Assembly (NCBI RefSeq): GCF_017302275.1
Contig: NZ_JAFLDR010000001.1
Coordinates: 186,001-250,000, forward strand
DNA from: Sulfuritalea sp.
Lineage (GTDB): Bacteria; Pseudomonadota; Gammaproteobacteria; Burkholderiales; Rhodocyclaceae
Direction of reading: 5' to 3'
DNA: 64,000 bases
The position numbers and the translations under genes are program-made. Below are positions 1 through 9,982 of the stretch, one piece after another. Under the pieces are notes generated by a model. The model did no database searches and had not been told where the DNA came from. It worked only from the letters and a program-made list of their open reading frames with translations. Numbering within the stretch: the first letter of the stretch is position 1; each line of letters opens with the position of its first letter.

Positions 1-726
1 AGCCTTCGAGACGCACTCATTGCCGAGGTATTGCGGCGGACGGAGCACCAGCGAGGACTGGCTATCCCCGATGGCATGGATATCCATCAGTTTTCGCGGC
101 AGAAGTTCGGCGCAATGGTGAAGGGACTCTTCCCGCGGTCCGAGCAGGAGATCGTGCTGTCCGTGCTTGAGCGCTCGGTCGTGTTCCTGACGCAAGAAAA
201 TATCGTATCGGTTCTTCGAGAGATGACCTGGCTCGGCACGGCATGGGACCTGGCGAACCTTTATCTGGCAAGCTGCTCGGTGGAACTACTTGCGGAGGAT
301 GCCCCCCAGCTTCTCGGGCTCGGTATTGGAACCACCTGCTATGTCTCGACTGACTATTTCCATACCAAGAACCACTTCGAGGACTACGTACTTCACGAGG
401 CCGCGCATGTTTTTCACAACTGCAAGCGCGAAACCCTGGGGCTGCCGTCCTCACGTCGCAGGGAATGGTTGCTCGAGATCGAGTTTCGGAAGCGCGAAAC
501 CTTCGCCTATGCCTGCGAGGCTTACAGCCGGATTCTCGAACTGGGTGTTGATCAGAAACATCGACAAAAACTATTGGCGGAATTGGCGCTGAAACCATTA
601 CCCGGGGATGACCGCGTCGACGGCGAAGAGTATCTCGACATTCTTGGCGAAGCCGTAGCAGCTCGAAATGGTTGGAAGCGTATTCTCAGCCGCTGTTCGA
701 CTGATATTGATGAGTCGGTGCAGTGA
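1..726 (+). CDS. Hypothetical protein with zincin-like HEAAH motif (5' end outside window)
   Basis: The reading frame is open from base 1, so the true start may lie outside the window; a TTG at 31 preceded by GAGG and an ATG at 76 are internal candidates. The visible product has about 240 residues. It contains HEAAH followed by an acidic, Arg-rich stretch (EIEFRKRE), which resembles a zinc-metallopeptidase signature (HExxH with a downstream Glu). No signal peptide or membrane segment is seen. I do not recognise the family. It lies just outside the left inverted repeat and ends 40 bases before it, so it may mark the unduplicated flank. The peptidase idea rests only on the motif. Confidence 0.6.
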   Translation, partial: SLRDALIAEVLRRTEHQRGLAIPDGMDIHQFSRQKFGAMVKGLFPRSEQEIVLSVLERSVVFLTQENIVSVLREMTWLGTAWDLANLYLASCSVELLAEDAPQLLGLGIGTTCYVSTDYFHTKNHFEDYVLHEAAHVFHNCKRETLGLPSSRRREWLLEIEFRKRETFAYACEAYSRILELGVDQKHRQKLLAELALKPLPGDDRVDGEEYLDILGEAVAARNGWKRILSRCSTDIDESVQ

Positions 727-1113
727 CAATTGGGTTCGCCGAAGCTGCCGGTGGCCACTGAGTACAACCGGCCATTACCGGCCGGTCAAGGTAGTCATCC
801 AATTTCTAAAAGCGAGGCGCCATCTGCCGCCGCTGAATGTCCGGATTACAGCGAGCAAATTGACGTCGACTGCTTCGACTCGGCAGAAGCGGGCAACGCT
901 GTTAAACACAATTGAAGCGATCAATTGTCCGGTCTACCGGTGGTACGAGGCGTCAATCTTCGTGTCGCAATGACACTTCAGTGCCCAGGTAGATGGATAG
1001 TGCGGACCTGACCGAGAGCGGCAGCGCAGATAAGCTACCATTGGTCGAAAGAATTTTCGTCGTTACCACCATGCAATACCGCCAACATTCCCAAGCCCCA
1101 AGAGCCTTCTGAC

Positions 1114-2844
1114 GTGGAACAAGTCAATACCCTGCTGCTGCTGTCGGGCGTCTTGTTGTTCCTCGGCGTGCTGGCCAGTACCCTGTCGGCGCGCCTCGGC
1201 CTTCCCTTCCTGCTGATCTTTCTTGTCGTCGGCATGCTGGCCGGCGAAGATGGTCCCGGCGGCATCCGCTTCGACGATTTCGGTGCCTCGTTTTTTGTCG
1301 GCAATCTGGCGCTGGCGATCATCCTGCTCGATGGCGGCCTGCGCACGCGCATCTCCACCTTTCGCGTCGCGCTTTGGCCGGCGACGGCACTCGCCACCTG
1401 GGGCGTGATTGCCACCGCCGCGCTGCTGGGCGCCTTCTGTACCTGGCTGCTCGGCGTGGACTGGCGCTACGGACTCCTGATGGGGTCCATCGTCGGTTCG
1501 ACCGATGCCGCCGCCGTCTTCAATCTCTTGCGCCACAGCGGCGTGCGTCTCAACGAGCGCGTCGGCGCAACGCTGGAAATCGAATCCGGCGCCAATGATC
1601 CGATGGCTATCCTGCTGGTTACGGTGCTGGTAGGCATCATCGCCGGCACCGGCGTGTCCACGCCGGAGGGTGTCCTTCTGCAACTGGTAACGCAGTTCGT
1701 GATCGGCGCCGCACTCGGCATCGGCGCTGGGCGCTTGCTTGCCGAGTTGCTGCGGCGCGTGCGCCTGGCCGAGGGGCTTTACGCCTTGTTGATCGTCTCG
1801 GGCGGCCTGACGGTATTCGCCGCCACCAACCAACTCGGCGGCAGCGGCTTCCTTGCGATTTATCTTGCCGGTGTGATCGTCGGCAACCAGCGCACGCGCG
1901 CCACCTCACACGTGCTGAAGGTGATGGACGGCATGGCCTGGCTGGCGCAGGCCGGCATGTTCCTGCTGCTCGGCCTGCTGGTGACGCCTTCGCATCTGGT
2001 CAATTATTTCTGGGAGTCGCTCGCCGTCGCGCTGTTCCTGACCTTCGTCGCGCGACCGCTGGTGGTCGCCGTGACGCTGAAGCCATTCCGCTTTCCCAAT
2101 CGGGAAATCGCCTATATCTCATGGGTCGGCCTGCGTGGCGCAGTACCCATCGTGCTGGCCGTGTTCCCGGTCATGGCGGGTATTCCGGAGTCGCGCCTGC
2201 TGTTCGACGTCACCTTTGCCGTGGTGCTGTTTTCGCTGCTGGTGCAAGGCGCCACAGTGCCGTGGGCCGCGCGCCGACTGAATGTGGAAGTTCCCCATAG
2301 CGCCGAACCGCTCGAATCGAAAGAGGTTTGGATCGGACGGGAAACCGTGCTGGCGCTGGTCGCCTTCCGTGTCGAGACGCAGTCACTGGCCATCGGCATG
2401 TTGCCGAGCTCGCTCACGGATCTGCGCGGCCGGCCCGTGCGCTGCGCCGCCCTGGTGCGTCGGGGGCGTCCCTTGTTGGCGCCCAGCGCGACAGCACTCA
2501 AGGCTGACGATGTCGTCTGGTTGCTGGCCTCGCCCGAACAGGTCGAAAACCTCACAGCGCTATTTGGTCGCCAGGAGCAAAGCGACCACCTCGCGGTGCG
2601 CAACTTCTTCGGCGAATTCGTGCTCGACGCCGACTCCTCGGCGGCCGCACTTGCTGCGACCTATGGCATGGAACTCGACGCTGCCGAATCTGAGGGCAGC
2701 ATTGGCGAACTGTTGGCGAAGCGACTGGGCCGTCGTCCGGTGGTCGGCGACCGCGTCGGGATTGGAAGCATGGAGCTCACGGTGCGTGCGGTAAGCGGCA
2801 ACCGCGTCGCCTCCGTCGGTCTCAAGATGTCGAAGAGTCACTAA
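1114..2844 (+). CDS. cvrA: Potassium/proton antiporter, CPA1 family (CvrA/NhaP2-like), copy 1
   Basis: An inner-membrane cation/proton exchanger of 576 residues. About 12-13 hydrophobic segments fill residues 1-390 and include the family-typical motifs LDGGLRTR, ESGANDPMA and GLRGAVPIV. A TrkA-C/RCK_C regulatory domain follows (about 400-480), then a CorC/HlyC-type transporter-associated domain at the C-terminus. This is the domain order of CvrA/NhaP2 K+/H+ antiporters. Translation starts at GTG. The gene is carried within the inverted repeat and has an almost identical copy at 40320-42050. A link to sulfonate metabolism is not evident, though extruding cations during uptake of anionic substrates is conceivable. 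Confidence 0.92.
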   Translation: MEQVNTLLLLSGVLLFLGVLASTLSARLGLPFLLIFLVVGMLAGEDGPGGIRFDDFGASFFVGNLALAIILLDGGLRTRISTFRVALWPATALATWGVIATAALLGAFCTWLLGVDWRYGLLMGSIVGSTDAAAVFNLLRHSGVRLNERVGATLEIESGANDPMAILLVTVLVGIIAGTGVSTPEGVLLQLVTQFVIGAALGIGAGRLLAELLRRVRLAEGLYALLIVSGGLTVFAATNQLGGSGFLAIYLAGVIVGNQRTRATSHVLKVMDGMAWLAQAGMFLLLGLLVTPSHLVNYFWESLAVALFLTFVARPLVVAVTLKPFRFPNREIAYISWVGLRGAVPIVLAVFPVMAGIPESRLLFDVTFAVVLFSLLVQGATVPWAARRLNVEVPHSAEPLESKEVWIGRETVLALVAFRVETQSLAIGMLPSSLTDLRGRPVRCAALVRRGRPLLAPSATALKADDVVWLLASPEQVENLTALFGRQEQSDHLAVRNFFGEFVLDADSSAAALAATYGMELDAAESEGSIGELLAKRLGRRPVVGDRVGIGSMELTVRAVSGNRVASVGLKMSKSH

Positions 2845-2944
2845 ATTGTTAGGTTGCATTGATCGACATCGCGGAGCCCTTGCACGTCCCTTCGCCATAG
2901 CGATGGCGGTATGACTGTCTGGGCATTGAGCAATCAGTAACAAC

Positions 2945-3025
2945 CGACCGCTTCCAGGAAGTGAAATCTCACAGGCCGCATTTTGGCAATGAATTGTGGA
3001 AGGCGACGGTCGCATCGGTGCCCAA
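2945..3025 (+). repeat. Dispersed noncoding repeat, family 1 (left copy)
   Basis: An approximately 80-base element running from GACCGCTTCCAGGAA to GGTGCCCA. It recurs inverted at 40139-40219 as part of the large repeat, and independently, more diverged, at 22990-23070. That shows it is a dispersed genomic repeat older than the 2.26-kb duplication. Confidence 0.65.
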
Positions 3026-3093
3026 TCCGGTCAGTGGAGCAAAATGGAAGCGGCCATTGGTGCCAGACATTCAAATTCGGAAGCGGCCGTTCG

Positions 3094-3876
3094 TTAAGCC
3101 ATGTTCCAACCATGGCTGACGTTGATTGATTGGCCAGTCAGTGCGGTAGAAGGGAAGGCTGCTAGAAAGACTGCGACTTCAGCGATGTCCGTACTGGTTG
3201 TAAATTCGCCATCAACAGTCGTCCTCAGGATCACCTCGCGAATTACTTCCGATTCACTCATTCCCATTCGCGTTGCGAGTTCTGGGATCTGATTTTCGAC
3301 AAGCGGCGTGCGTACAAAGCCCGGGCAAATCAGATTGGCTCTTACCCCATGTGCCGCTCCTTCCTTGGCTACAGTCCGGCACAATCCAAGCAGCCCATGT
3401 TTGGCAACCACATACGGGCCCTTGCTTACCGAGGCTTCTTTGGAGTGCACCGACCCCATCAGGATGATCGCGCCGCCGCGCTCTTGTCGATACATATGAC
3501 GCAAGCACTCGCGAGTTGTCAGAAAGCCTCCGTCAAGATGCACGGCGAGGATGCGTTTCCAATTTTCGAAGGACACGTCGGCGATCGTATCGAGATGTTG
3601 GAATCCGGCGTTGCTGACCAGAATATCGACTCCACCAAAGGCAGCGACCACAGAATCCACCCCCGCGCGAACCTGCGTCTCGTCGGTGACATCCATCTTC
3701 ACCGCTACAGCCTGACTGCCTTCAGCACGAAGTTCCGCAGCGACCTCTTCGGCCGACCCCAGATCCAGATCTGCGATCCCGACCCGCGCGCCCTGGCGCG
3801 CGAAGGCTCGCGCAATCGAGGCGCCAATACCACTGCCTGCACCGGTTACTACAGCTACCCGATTATCAAGATTCAT
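3094..3876 (-). CDS. bdhA: 3-hydroxybutyrate dehydrogenase (short-chain dehydrogenase)
   Basis: An SDR of 260 residues with the N-terminal NAD-binding glycine motif GAGSGIG, the NAG motif (VSNAGFQH) and the catalytic Tyr/Lys pair in YVVAKHG. The FQH and YVVAKHGLLGL motifs and the GFVRTPLV segment are characteristic of D-3-hydroxybutyrate dehydrogenases, which interconvert 3-hydroxybutyrate and acetoacetate with NAD. It is the last gene of a leftward group IclR-bioB-tauE-bdhA. Acetoacetate is the co-product of the BKACE encoded at 13661-14491, so this enzyme could handle it or link it to PHB metabolism. Exact substrate specificity is inferred. Confidence 0.82.
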   Translation of the reverse strand: MNLDNRVAVVTGAGSGIGASIARAFARQGARVGIADLDLGSAEEVAAELRAEGSQAVAVKMDVTDETQVRAGVDSVVAAFGGVDILVSNAGFQHLDTIADVSFENWKRILAVHLDGGFLTTRECLRHMYRQERGGAIILMGSVHSKEASVSKGPYVVAKHGLLGLCRTVAKEGAAHGVRANLICPGFVRTPLVENQIPELATRMGMSESEVIREVILRTTVDGEFTTSTDIAEVAVFLAAFPSTALTGQSINVSHGWNMA

Positions 3877-3903
3877 CGATTTTCCCCAATGGGATGGTAC
3901 AAG

Positions 3904-4629
3904 TCAGAGTGCCAGCACCGTTGCCGAAACGATCACAAGGAATATCAGCGTCCACAGCCGCATCACGGAAGCGTTGACACGGCCGAATAGGTGGTTGCCT
4001 AGCCACACGCCGCCAAAATAACAAGGGCTAAGCGCTAATGCCCTCAGCGCGTTGGTTCGGTCTAGCATGCCGTTCCAGGTCATCACTATTAGGGCAGCCA
4101 GGGAAATAATTGTTACGAACAGCGTCAAATTGGCACGCGTTACTTCAGACCGGTCTGAACTGGCCAGCAAGTAGACGATCACCGGAGGCGCACCGACACT
4201 CGTGGCTCCAACCAGCACACCGCTCAAAGCGCCAAGCGCAATTGACGTTCCCACCCGCTGCGTACCTCGATATCGCAGTCCGGCGAGCAGCAACAACGAA
4301 AACACCACTACGGTTGCCGCAATAGCGCGCCGCATTAGCTGCGGATCGAGCGTCATCAAGAGGTAACCACCGAGGGGCGCGGTCATACACGCGGCGGCGC
4401 CGATCGGTGCGATCGTGCTCCAGTTGGCCGTCCGCACCGCAGTTGGAATCATCTTGAATGCCGCAAACGTTTCTAGCAGCAGGGCGATGACCACGGCAGG
4501 AATTGGGCCAAGCAGCAGGGACATTGTCGGTGTCATCACCATGGCGCCGCCGAATCCGGTTGCACCCCGGATCACACCCCCAATCGCTGCAACCGCGATG
4601 CTTCCGGCTATCACCGCGGACATTTGCAT
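3904..4629 (-). CDS. Sulfite exporter TauE/SafE family membrane protein
   Basis: A 241-residue membrane protein with 7-8 hydrophobic segments and the family's N-terminal GATGFGGA motif repeated in degenerate form in the second half (GATSVGAPP), as in TauE/SafE (formerly DUF81) permeases. Members near xsc genes export sulfite or take up or export sulfonates and sulfoacetate. Here sulfite is produced by Xsc at 31714-33525, so anion efflux is a natural role. Two in-frame ATG codons (4629 and 4623) are possible starts. It lies 27 bases upstream of bdhA and a separate promoter may lie in the 280-base gap before it. Confidence 0.85.
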   Translation of the reverse strand: MQMSAVIAGSIAVAAIGGVIRGATGFGGAMVMTPTMSLLLGPIPAVVIALLLETFAAFKMIPTAVRTANWSTIAPIGAAACMTAPLGGYLLMTLDPQLMRRAIAATVVVFSLLLLAGLRYRGTQRVGTSIALGALSGVLVGATSVGAPPVIVYLLASSDRSEVTRANLTLFVTIISLAALIVMTWNGMLDRTNALRALALSPCYFGGVWLGNHLFGRVNASVMRLWTLIFLVIVSATVLAL

Positions 4630-4879
4630 TCAACCTGTCGCGGCACTCGTGTATCGGGATTCACTTCCAACCTCATAGTGGATCTGGTGGATGAAGACGG
4701 TACTGGTTGGTACTGGTCTCTATCGGCGATAGACTTGAAATAGCGATTACCGGACCAAGACTGCAATTTACTCCCCTATTTAACGGACGTGCGCCGGATT
4801 ATGTCCATGGCAAGCAGGCTAGTACGCCGACGATCAAAGCTGTCGCCTCTTGCCGAGACTCGTCGTTTACCGGTACGAT

Positions 4880-5908
4880 CTAAGCGACTTCACGCGCACG
4901 CAGACCCAGTCTGGCCAGTAAGGCTAGATCTTCGGCAGCATTCGGGTTATCTGTGGTCAACAGTTTATCTCCGTAAAAAATCGAGTTGGCGCCCGCCAAA
5001 AAGCACATCGCCTGCACCGTATCGCCCATCTCGCGTCTGCCGGCAGAAAGCCTTACCCGCGCCTTCGGCATTGTGATACGCGCCACAGCTATGGTTCGCA
5101 CGAACTCCAGCGGATCGAGCGGAGCAAGCCCATGCAAAGGCGTACCTTCAACCTGAACAAGATGGTTAATCGGCACCGACTCTGGGTAGGGGTTCAAGTT
5201 CGCCAACTGGGCAATCAGGCCCGCACGTTGGAGTCTAGATTCACCCATCCCGACGATTCCACCGCAGCAAACCTTTAGGCCGGCTTCGCGCACCCGACCG
5301 AGTGTATCGAGTCGGTCGGAGTATTGACGTGTGGAAATAACATTGCCGTAGAACTCGGGCGCCGTGTCGAGATTGTGATTGTAGTAGTCGAGTCCTGCGT
5401 TCTTCAGACGCCTCGCCTGGTCATCCTTTAGCATACCGAGCGTCGCGCAGGTTTCCAGGCCAAGTGCGCTCACCTGGCTGACCATTTCTTCGATCTTTCC
5501 CATGTCGCGATCCTTTGGCTCACGCCAAGCTGCCCCCATGCAAAATCGAGTGGCACCACTGTTTTTCGCGGCTCGCGCCGCGTTCAGTACTTCTTCAGTT
5601 GATAGCAGCTTTTTCGCGACTAGACCGGTGGCGTGGCGTGCCGACTGTGGACAGTAGCCACAGTCTTCCTCACAACCACCGGACTTGATGGATAGCAGCG
5701 TTGCCAATTCGACCTCGGTCGGATCGAAATGGACGCGATGTATCTGCTGCGCGCGAAACATCAACTCGTTCAGCGGAAGTTCAAAGAGTGCGTTGACGTC
5801 CCTGATTGGCCAAGTTTCACCAACGGTCATCTTGTCGTTATCGGACAGATTCAACATCGGCGGAGGCGCCGTGGTGACGTCCTTCATTGTCAGATCTGAT
5901 TGCGACAT
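4880..5908 (-). CDS. bioB: Biotin synthase BioB
   Basis: A radical-SAM enzyme converting dethiobiotin to biotin. The cluster-binding motif CxxxCxxC is present in [15 protein letters not shown] (about residue 75-90), followed by typical BioB segments ([28 protein letters not shown]). The 342-residue length is normal. I chose ATG 5908 (preceded by AAGGGA) over an upstream GTG at 5935. It follows an IclR regulator by 35 bases in the same direction. Its presence inside a sulfonate catabolic cluster, with bioF at 19222-20382, fits a high local biotin demand set by the AccB-type carrier at 12951-13463. Confidence 0.95.
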   Translation of the reverse strand: MSQSDLTMKDVTTAPPPMLNLSDNDKMTVGETWPIRDVNALFELPLNELMFRAQQIHRVHFDPTEVELATLLSIKSGGCEEDCGYCPQSARHATGLVAKKLLSTEEVLNAARAAKNSGATRFCMGAAWREPKDRDMGKIEEMVSQVSALGLETCATLGMLKDDQARRLKNAGLDYYNHNLDTAPEFYGNVISTRQYSDRLDTLGRVREAGLKVCCGGIVGMGESRLQRAGLIAQLANLNPYPESVPINHLVQVEGTPLHGLAPLDPLEFVRTIAVARITMPKARVRLSAGRREMGDTVQAMCFLAGANSIFYGDKLLTTDNPNAAEDLALLARLGLRAREVA

Positions 5909-5943
5909 TAGCGTTTTCCCTTGATTAAGTGCCACAGCTGAAT

Positions 5944-6789
5944 CTATGCACGTTTCGCAGCGCGCGAAGCCTTTTGTGTAAGGCCGGTAACTGCGTCACT
6001 GCTAGTATCAGCGACCGGTGACATCGTAGAAGATATGGTGGATGCTGCCTTCCGCAGGCTGTCTATGAATCCCAGACAGGTATCAATGCTTGCGCGGGAG
6101 GAAGGTGCATGCATGGCAACGGCGGCGACAATTTCTCCTTTTCGCCCGAGCACTGGGACCGCTATTGCAACCGAATCGTTGAAAAGCTCAGAGTCGTGGG
6201 TGCCAACTCCAGTCTTGCGCACCTTTTCGAGATCAAGCTGAAGCTTTCCGAAACTTACAATGGTCTTGGATGTGAAGCGTTCATAGGGTTCGTCACCCAA
6301 CGTGCGTTTCGCATCTTCGGGGCTCATCTGACTTAGGAACAGCTTGCCGCTTGCGGTGCAGTGAAGAGGTACCCGGGTTCCCGGATCCAGATGCAATCGG
6401 AGAGGATGACTGGTTTCCACTCTGTCAATGTAGAGCACCTGGTTTCCCTCAAGTAAGGTCAAGTTGCAGCACTCGCCGCATTCCGCTACGGTGTCTTCCA
6501 GTGCTCGATGCCATTGCACTCGTAGAGTATTGCTGCGCCACATGTCGATGCCGAAGGAGAGTAGTCGGGGGCCGGCCACATACCGTTTGCCGGCGGATTC
6601 CCGAAGAAGCAGATCGGCTTCCTTCAGCATGGTGACGATTCGAAACACCGTTGGCTTTGGCAGTTTCAGTTCGGACGTGAGTTCGTCGAGCGACATCGGT
6701 CCTGGCGCATTGACTATCGCTTCTAGCATCGCGAATGCACGCAAAGCGATGGATGTGTTCGTTTCCGAATTGGTAGGCGTCGGTGTCAT
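5944..6789 (-). CDS. IclR family transcriptional regulator (first of three paralogues)
   Basis: A 281-residue regulator with an N-terminal winged helix-turn-helix (about residues 15-75, including [15 protein letters not shown]) and a C-terminal IclR effector-binding domain with the [11 protein letters not shown] motif. A good AGGAG lies just before ATG 6789. It heads the leftward bioB-tauE-bdhA group and lies next to the carboxylase/transporter operon, so it is the likely local regulator of one or both. It resembles the IclR proteins at 23509-24363 and 27670-28461, which match the positions of IseR and SauR. The effector is unknown. Confidence 0.9.
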   Translation of the reverse strand: MTPTPTNSETNTSIALRAFAMLEAIVNAPGPMSLDELTSELKLPKPTVFRIVTMLKEADLLLRESAGKRYVAGPRLLSFGIDMWRSNTLRVQWHRALEDTVAECGECCNLTLLEGNQVLYIDRVETSHPLRLHLDPGTRVPLHCTASGKLFLSQMSPEDAKRTLGDEPYERFTSKTIVSFGKLQLDLEKVRKTGVGTHDSELFNDSVAIAVPVLGRKGEIVAAVAMHAPSSRASIDTCLGFIDSLRKAASTISSTMSPVADTSSDAVTGLTQKASRAAKRA

Positions 6790-6916
6790 TGGTACTCCTA
6801 GAAGGTCGGGTTACGAATAAGAGCAACCCGGTCCCTAAAATAAAAGACCAAGTGCCTATAAGTACGCCGGGAACAGTTTCGGGTAGCCGATTGCCTAGTT
6901 AGTCGAACGCTACGAA

Positions 6917-7714
6917 TCATGCCTTCGCTTCCACTTCTTCATCTTCCACTTCTTCATTGATGAGCTCGCGCAGGCGGTGCCGCAAAGCGATAAAGCGGGG
7001 GTCGTCTTCGTCACGAGGGCGTGGCAGGTCGACCTTCATAATCTCCTTGATGCGTCCAGGGCGACTGGAAAGAACAATGATACGGTCCGAAAGAAGGATT
7101 GCTTCTTCGATGCTATGAGTGACCAGCACCATCGTCTTACGCACAGCAGTGTCTGTCTGGGCCAGTAGGCGCCCCATTTCCTGTTGCATGACTGCGCGGT
7201 TCTGTGCGTCCAACGCCGCGAAGGGTTCGTCCATTAGCAGAACTTCAGGGTTGACCGATAGCGCCCGCGCGATCGAAACGCGTTGCTTCATTCCGCCCGA
7301 CAACTGGTGCGGATAACGCTTCTCGAAGCCGACGAGACCGACGAGGCGGATCTGCTCGTCGATTATCGTCCGACGCTTTTCGATATCCACCTGTTTCATC
7401 TCTAGGCCGAATGAAATGTTTTGTTCGACGGTGAGCCATGGAAACAGGGCGTAATCCTGGAATACCATGGCCCTCTGCCACGTTGGCCGTCCTACTGCTT
7501 CCCCATGCACCTTTATGTTTCCGGCCGTTGGCTGTTCGAATCCCGCCAACATGTTCAGCAGAGTCGTCTTGCCACAACCGCTGTGGCCTACAATCGAACA
7601 AAACTCCTTGTCAGCGATGTCTACGCTGATATCGTCGAGGGCCAGTACCGGCGCGTCTTTCGCACCATGCCCTGGATAGATCTTGGTCACGTTCCGAATA
7701 TTGACTTCGCTCAT
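6917..7714 (-). CDS. ABC transporter ATP-binding protein, sulfonate/nitrate type (SsuB/TauB-like)
   Basis: The ATPase subunit of an organosulfonate-type importer, 265 residues from ATG 7714. That start has AAGGAG about 7 bases upstream and is preferred to an in-frame GTG/ATG further up that would overlap the permease gene. Walker A (GHSGCGKTT), the signature LSGGMKQR, Walker B (VLLMDEPFAALD) and the H-loop (VTHS) are all present. The C-terminus is acidic. It is the third gene of the importer (SBP, permease, ATPase), transcribed with the biotin carboxylase genes. Family members import sulfonates, taurine, nitrate or aromatic carboxylates; context favours a sulfonate. Confidence 0.92.
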   Translation of the reverse strand: MSEVNIRNVTKIYPGHGAKDAPVLALDDISVDIADKEFCSIVGHSGCGKTTLLNMLAGFEQPTAGNIKVHGEAVGRPTWQRAMVFQDYALFPWLTVEQNISFGLEMKQVDIEKRRTIIDEQIRLVGLVGFEKRYPHQLSGGMKQRVSIARALSVNPEVLLMDEPFAALDAQNRAVMQQEMGRLLAQTDTAVRKTMVLVTHSIEEAILLSDRIIVLSSRPGRIKEIMKVDLPRPRDEDDPRFIALRHRLRELINEEVEDEEVEAKA

Positions 7715-7728
7715 TTCTGGCTCCTTGT

Positions 7729-8619
7729 CTAGCGATGCAATGACCGTGACCACGGCAACAGGCGGTGGCTAATTTCACGGATCAACAGGTCCAATACAAG
7801 GCCGACTAAGCCAATTGTGATCATTCCGACGATAACGATATCGGTTCGTAGCAACGTACGCGCATCGTTAATCAGAAAGCCGAGACCTGAACTCGCTCCG
7901 ACGAGCTCAGCGGCGACGAGCGCCATCCACCCCACTCCGAGCCCAATACGTATGCCGGTAACGATCTGCGGCAAAGCAGCGAGAAGGACCACCCGACGCA
8001 ACACGTCGCCTTCTCCGGCGCCCAAGCAGCGCGCGGCTCGCACCAGATTCAAATCGACGCCCTTTACGCCAGTAATTGTATTGAGCAGAATGGGAAAGAA
8101 AATGCCCAGAAATATGATGAACTGGTTCTGTATGTCGCCGATGCCGAACCATAATATCGACAGCGGAATCCACGCTAGGGGAGGAATAGGCCGCAGGATT
8201 TCGACAAGGGAATCGAGTTGCTCATTGACCGACTTCCACCATCCCATGGCAACGCCCACGGGAATTGCAACCAACGACCAAGAGAATGCAATGAACTCCC
8301 GCCTCAATGAATCCGCGAGGTGGCGAAATAACTCTCCAGATGACACCAGTTCCCAGGCGGCGACCGCTACAACCGTGGGGGCAGGCAAAAGTGCCCTGGT
8401 TGTATCGTCAAGGACTAGCTTGCTGACTATTTGCCAGGCGGCGACCAACAATATCGGGAGCGCTAGTCGCCTTAAACGAGCCAACATGACTGCGCCGACT
8501 CCGGGTGGCAAAGGTAACGTAACTGTCGGACGCGAGTTTCCCGCGGACTTATGCACGGCATCGACAGATGATGTCCCCGTATTGGCGAAGGCGCGCGTTA
8601 TGTTGTCAAGCTCTTCCAT
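7729..8619 (-). CDS. ABC transporter permease, sulfonate/nitrate type (SsuC/TauC-like)
   Basis: A 296-residue inner-membrane permease with about six transmembrane segments after a 45-residue polar N-terminal extension. The cytoplasmic coupling loop that contacts the ATPase is seen as RAARCLGAGEGDVLRRV. A GGGGGA ribosome site precedes ATG 8619. It lies between the ATPase (14-base gap) and the solute-binding protein genes, as in ssu and tau operons. The substrate cannot be read from the sequence; a C3 sulfonate is proposed from the neighbouring enzymes. Confidence 0.92.
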   Translation of the reverse strand: MEELDNITRAFANTGTSSVDAVHKSAGNSRPTVTLPLPPGVGAVMLARLRRLALPILLVAAWQIVSKLVLDDTTRALLPAPTVVAVAAWELVSSGELFRHLADSLRREFIAFSWSLVAIPVGVAMGWWKSVNEQLDSLVEILRPIPPLAWIPLSILWFGIGDIQNQFIIFLGIFFPILLNTITGVKGVDLNLVRAARCLGAGEGDVLRRVVLLAALPQIVTGIRIGLGVGWMALVAAELVGASSGLGFLINDARTLLRTDIVIVGMITIGLVGLVLDLLIREISHRLLPWSRSLHR

Positions 8620-8698
8620 GTATCCCCCTAAATATTCTATTCTTGTTCTGTGAGACTCTCGCTACGGTCGACCCAAATCGGCCGTAGCGAGCCAGCGA

Positions 8699-9982
8699 TC
8701 AGGGTTGGTAAGTCCGTCCGCCGAAGGTCCAGGACGCCGTCAGGTCACCTGCCTCTGGAAATGGCTGCGGATCTTTGGCATTCAGGACGGTTATGTAATC
8801 AGGGTAGGGCGGCTGATCAGGTTTTCCGCTCCAGCCAGGCGGCAAGAACGGTGGCTGCTTGGGGATCGCCCAGCCCAGCTTGCCGAAGGTCTTACGCATG
8901 AATCGCTCGTCGACAGCAGCTGTGAAGTCGGCAGCGCTGAGCGGTCGCGTGGTCCGCTTGGCTGAATACAGCCATTTGTATATCGGTTCGCAAACCTTCC
9001 CGTAGAACTCGCCATGCGGAAAAATGTGAGTAGGCTTGTATAGGATGTTGTAGGCCTTTACTTGCTGCAACAGTATTTCCTTGGAGTAGTTTTTCAGATT
9101 CGGATCTTCGGCCATTAGCGTGACCGCCTTTTCCGGATTGAGGCGTATCCATAACGTGGCCTCGGCAAAGGCGTCGGAGAAAGCTTGAACTACATCTGGG
9201 ACGTTTTCGATAAGTTCATCGCGCAGGTAGAACTGCCCTTCGTACATGTTGTAAGGGAATATGCTGTCTACGATACGGCCGGTCTTGCGCTCATTTACCA
9301 TCATTGCCGGACCCGGGTCCCATGAAACGACGCCGGTGATACCACGCGGCAAGCTCATCTGTTCGCCGGGTGGCATATTCTTCAGGATCAAATCCTTGCC
9401 AATCTCGAGGCCATTCACTTGCGCAGCCATCTGGATATAGAATTCAGCAGATGATCCGGTGACTAGCCCGATAACCGCAGGCGGACTCATTCCTTTGAGA
9501 TCCTTGATGGACTTGACCGGCGAGTCCTTTGGGACAACCAGCGCATGCATGAGGTTGGGGCTCACCATCGCAATAGCCTTCACCGGAATTTTTCTATCTA
9601 CTAGCGTCGTAAATGGAAAGTTACCTCCGTTGCCAACCTGATAGCGGCCCGAAATCAATACCTCATTAATTGCCGGGCCAGAAGCAAAAGCAGTCCAATT
9701 GGCATCGACGCCACGCTGCTTAAGAAGCCCCATCCGGTCCATCACGATGTTGACCGTGTTCTGCCCCGACCACGGTGCCTGAAACGCAACCTGAATTGGC
9801 CACCAGCCCTTATCCTTCAGCCACTTTACCGACTTGTCCGACACCTTTTCGTACGGCGTTGGCCAACCCCAATCAGTTGCCCCCCCGGCCGCTTGTGCGC
9901 CCGTCACGCCAAGTAGCATTGCTGCCGCCGCTGTTGCAATGAGTTGGCGGCGCATTGGACTATGAAGTCGGGCGCTTTTCAT
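8699..9982 (-). CDS. ABC transporter substrate-binding protein, SsuA/NMT1-type with C-terminal extension
   Basis: A periplasmic binding protein of 427 residues with an N-terminal signal peptide (twin Arg near residue 11, hydrophobic core LIATAAAAMLLG, cleavage near AQA-AGG). The body has the NMT1/SsuA fold signatures. At about 400 mature residues it is roughly 80 longer than ordinary SsuA or TauA; the extra part is a Pro-rich tail. Two ATG codons, at 10000 and 9982, are each preceded by an almost identical AAGGAGA site, so two start forms six residues apart are possible; I list the inner one. It is the first transporter gene after the carboxylase genes. Confidence 0.88.
   Translation of the reverse strand: MKSARLHSPMRRQLIATAAAAMLLGVTGAQAAGGATDWGWPTPYEKVSDKSVKWLKDKGWWPIQVAFQAPWSGQNTVNIVMDRMGLLKQRGVDANWTAFASGPAINEVLISGRYQVGNGGNFPFTTLVDRKIPVKAIAMVSPNLMHALVVPKDSPVKSIKDLKGMSPPAVIGLVTGSSAEFYIQMAAQVNGLEIGKDLILKNMPPGEQMSLPRGITGVVSWDPGPAMMVNERKTGRIVDSIFPYNMYEGQFYLRDELIENVPDVVQAFSDAFAEATLWIRLNPEKAVTLMAEDPNLKNYSKEILLQQVKAYNILYKPTHIFPHGEFYGKVCEPIYKWLYSAKRTTRPLSAADFTAAVDERFMRKTFGKLGWAIPKQPPFLPPGWSGKPDQPPYPDYITVLNAKDPQPFPEAGDLTASWTFGGRTYQP

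Larger units (their letters stand above)
768..3025 (+). repeat. Left copy of 2.26-kb inverted repeat (with antiporter gene)
   Basis: This segment recurs in inverted orientation at 40139-42397. Homology begins at a CCGGCC...CCGGTC motif near 768 and stops abruptly after the GGTGCCCAA motif at 3025. The encoded antiporters differ at only about 11 of 576 residues, and the flanking noncoding DNA is also nearly identical. The pair brackets the entire sulfonate region, so recombination between them could invert about 37 kb. No transposase or terminal repeat of a known IS is present in it. Confidence 0.9.

Noticed and set aside
1063-1833. Long antisense frames opposite both antiporter genes
   Set aside because: They mirror conserved transporter codons and lack ribosome sites; their repetition in both copies simply follows from the duplication.
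2845-3093. Search for a tRNA fragment or IS end at the limits of the inverted repeats
   Set aside because: No tRNA-like sequence, terminal repeat or transposase was found there; only dispersed noncoding repeats.
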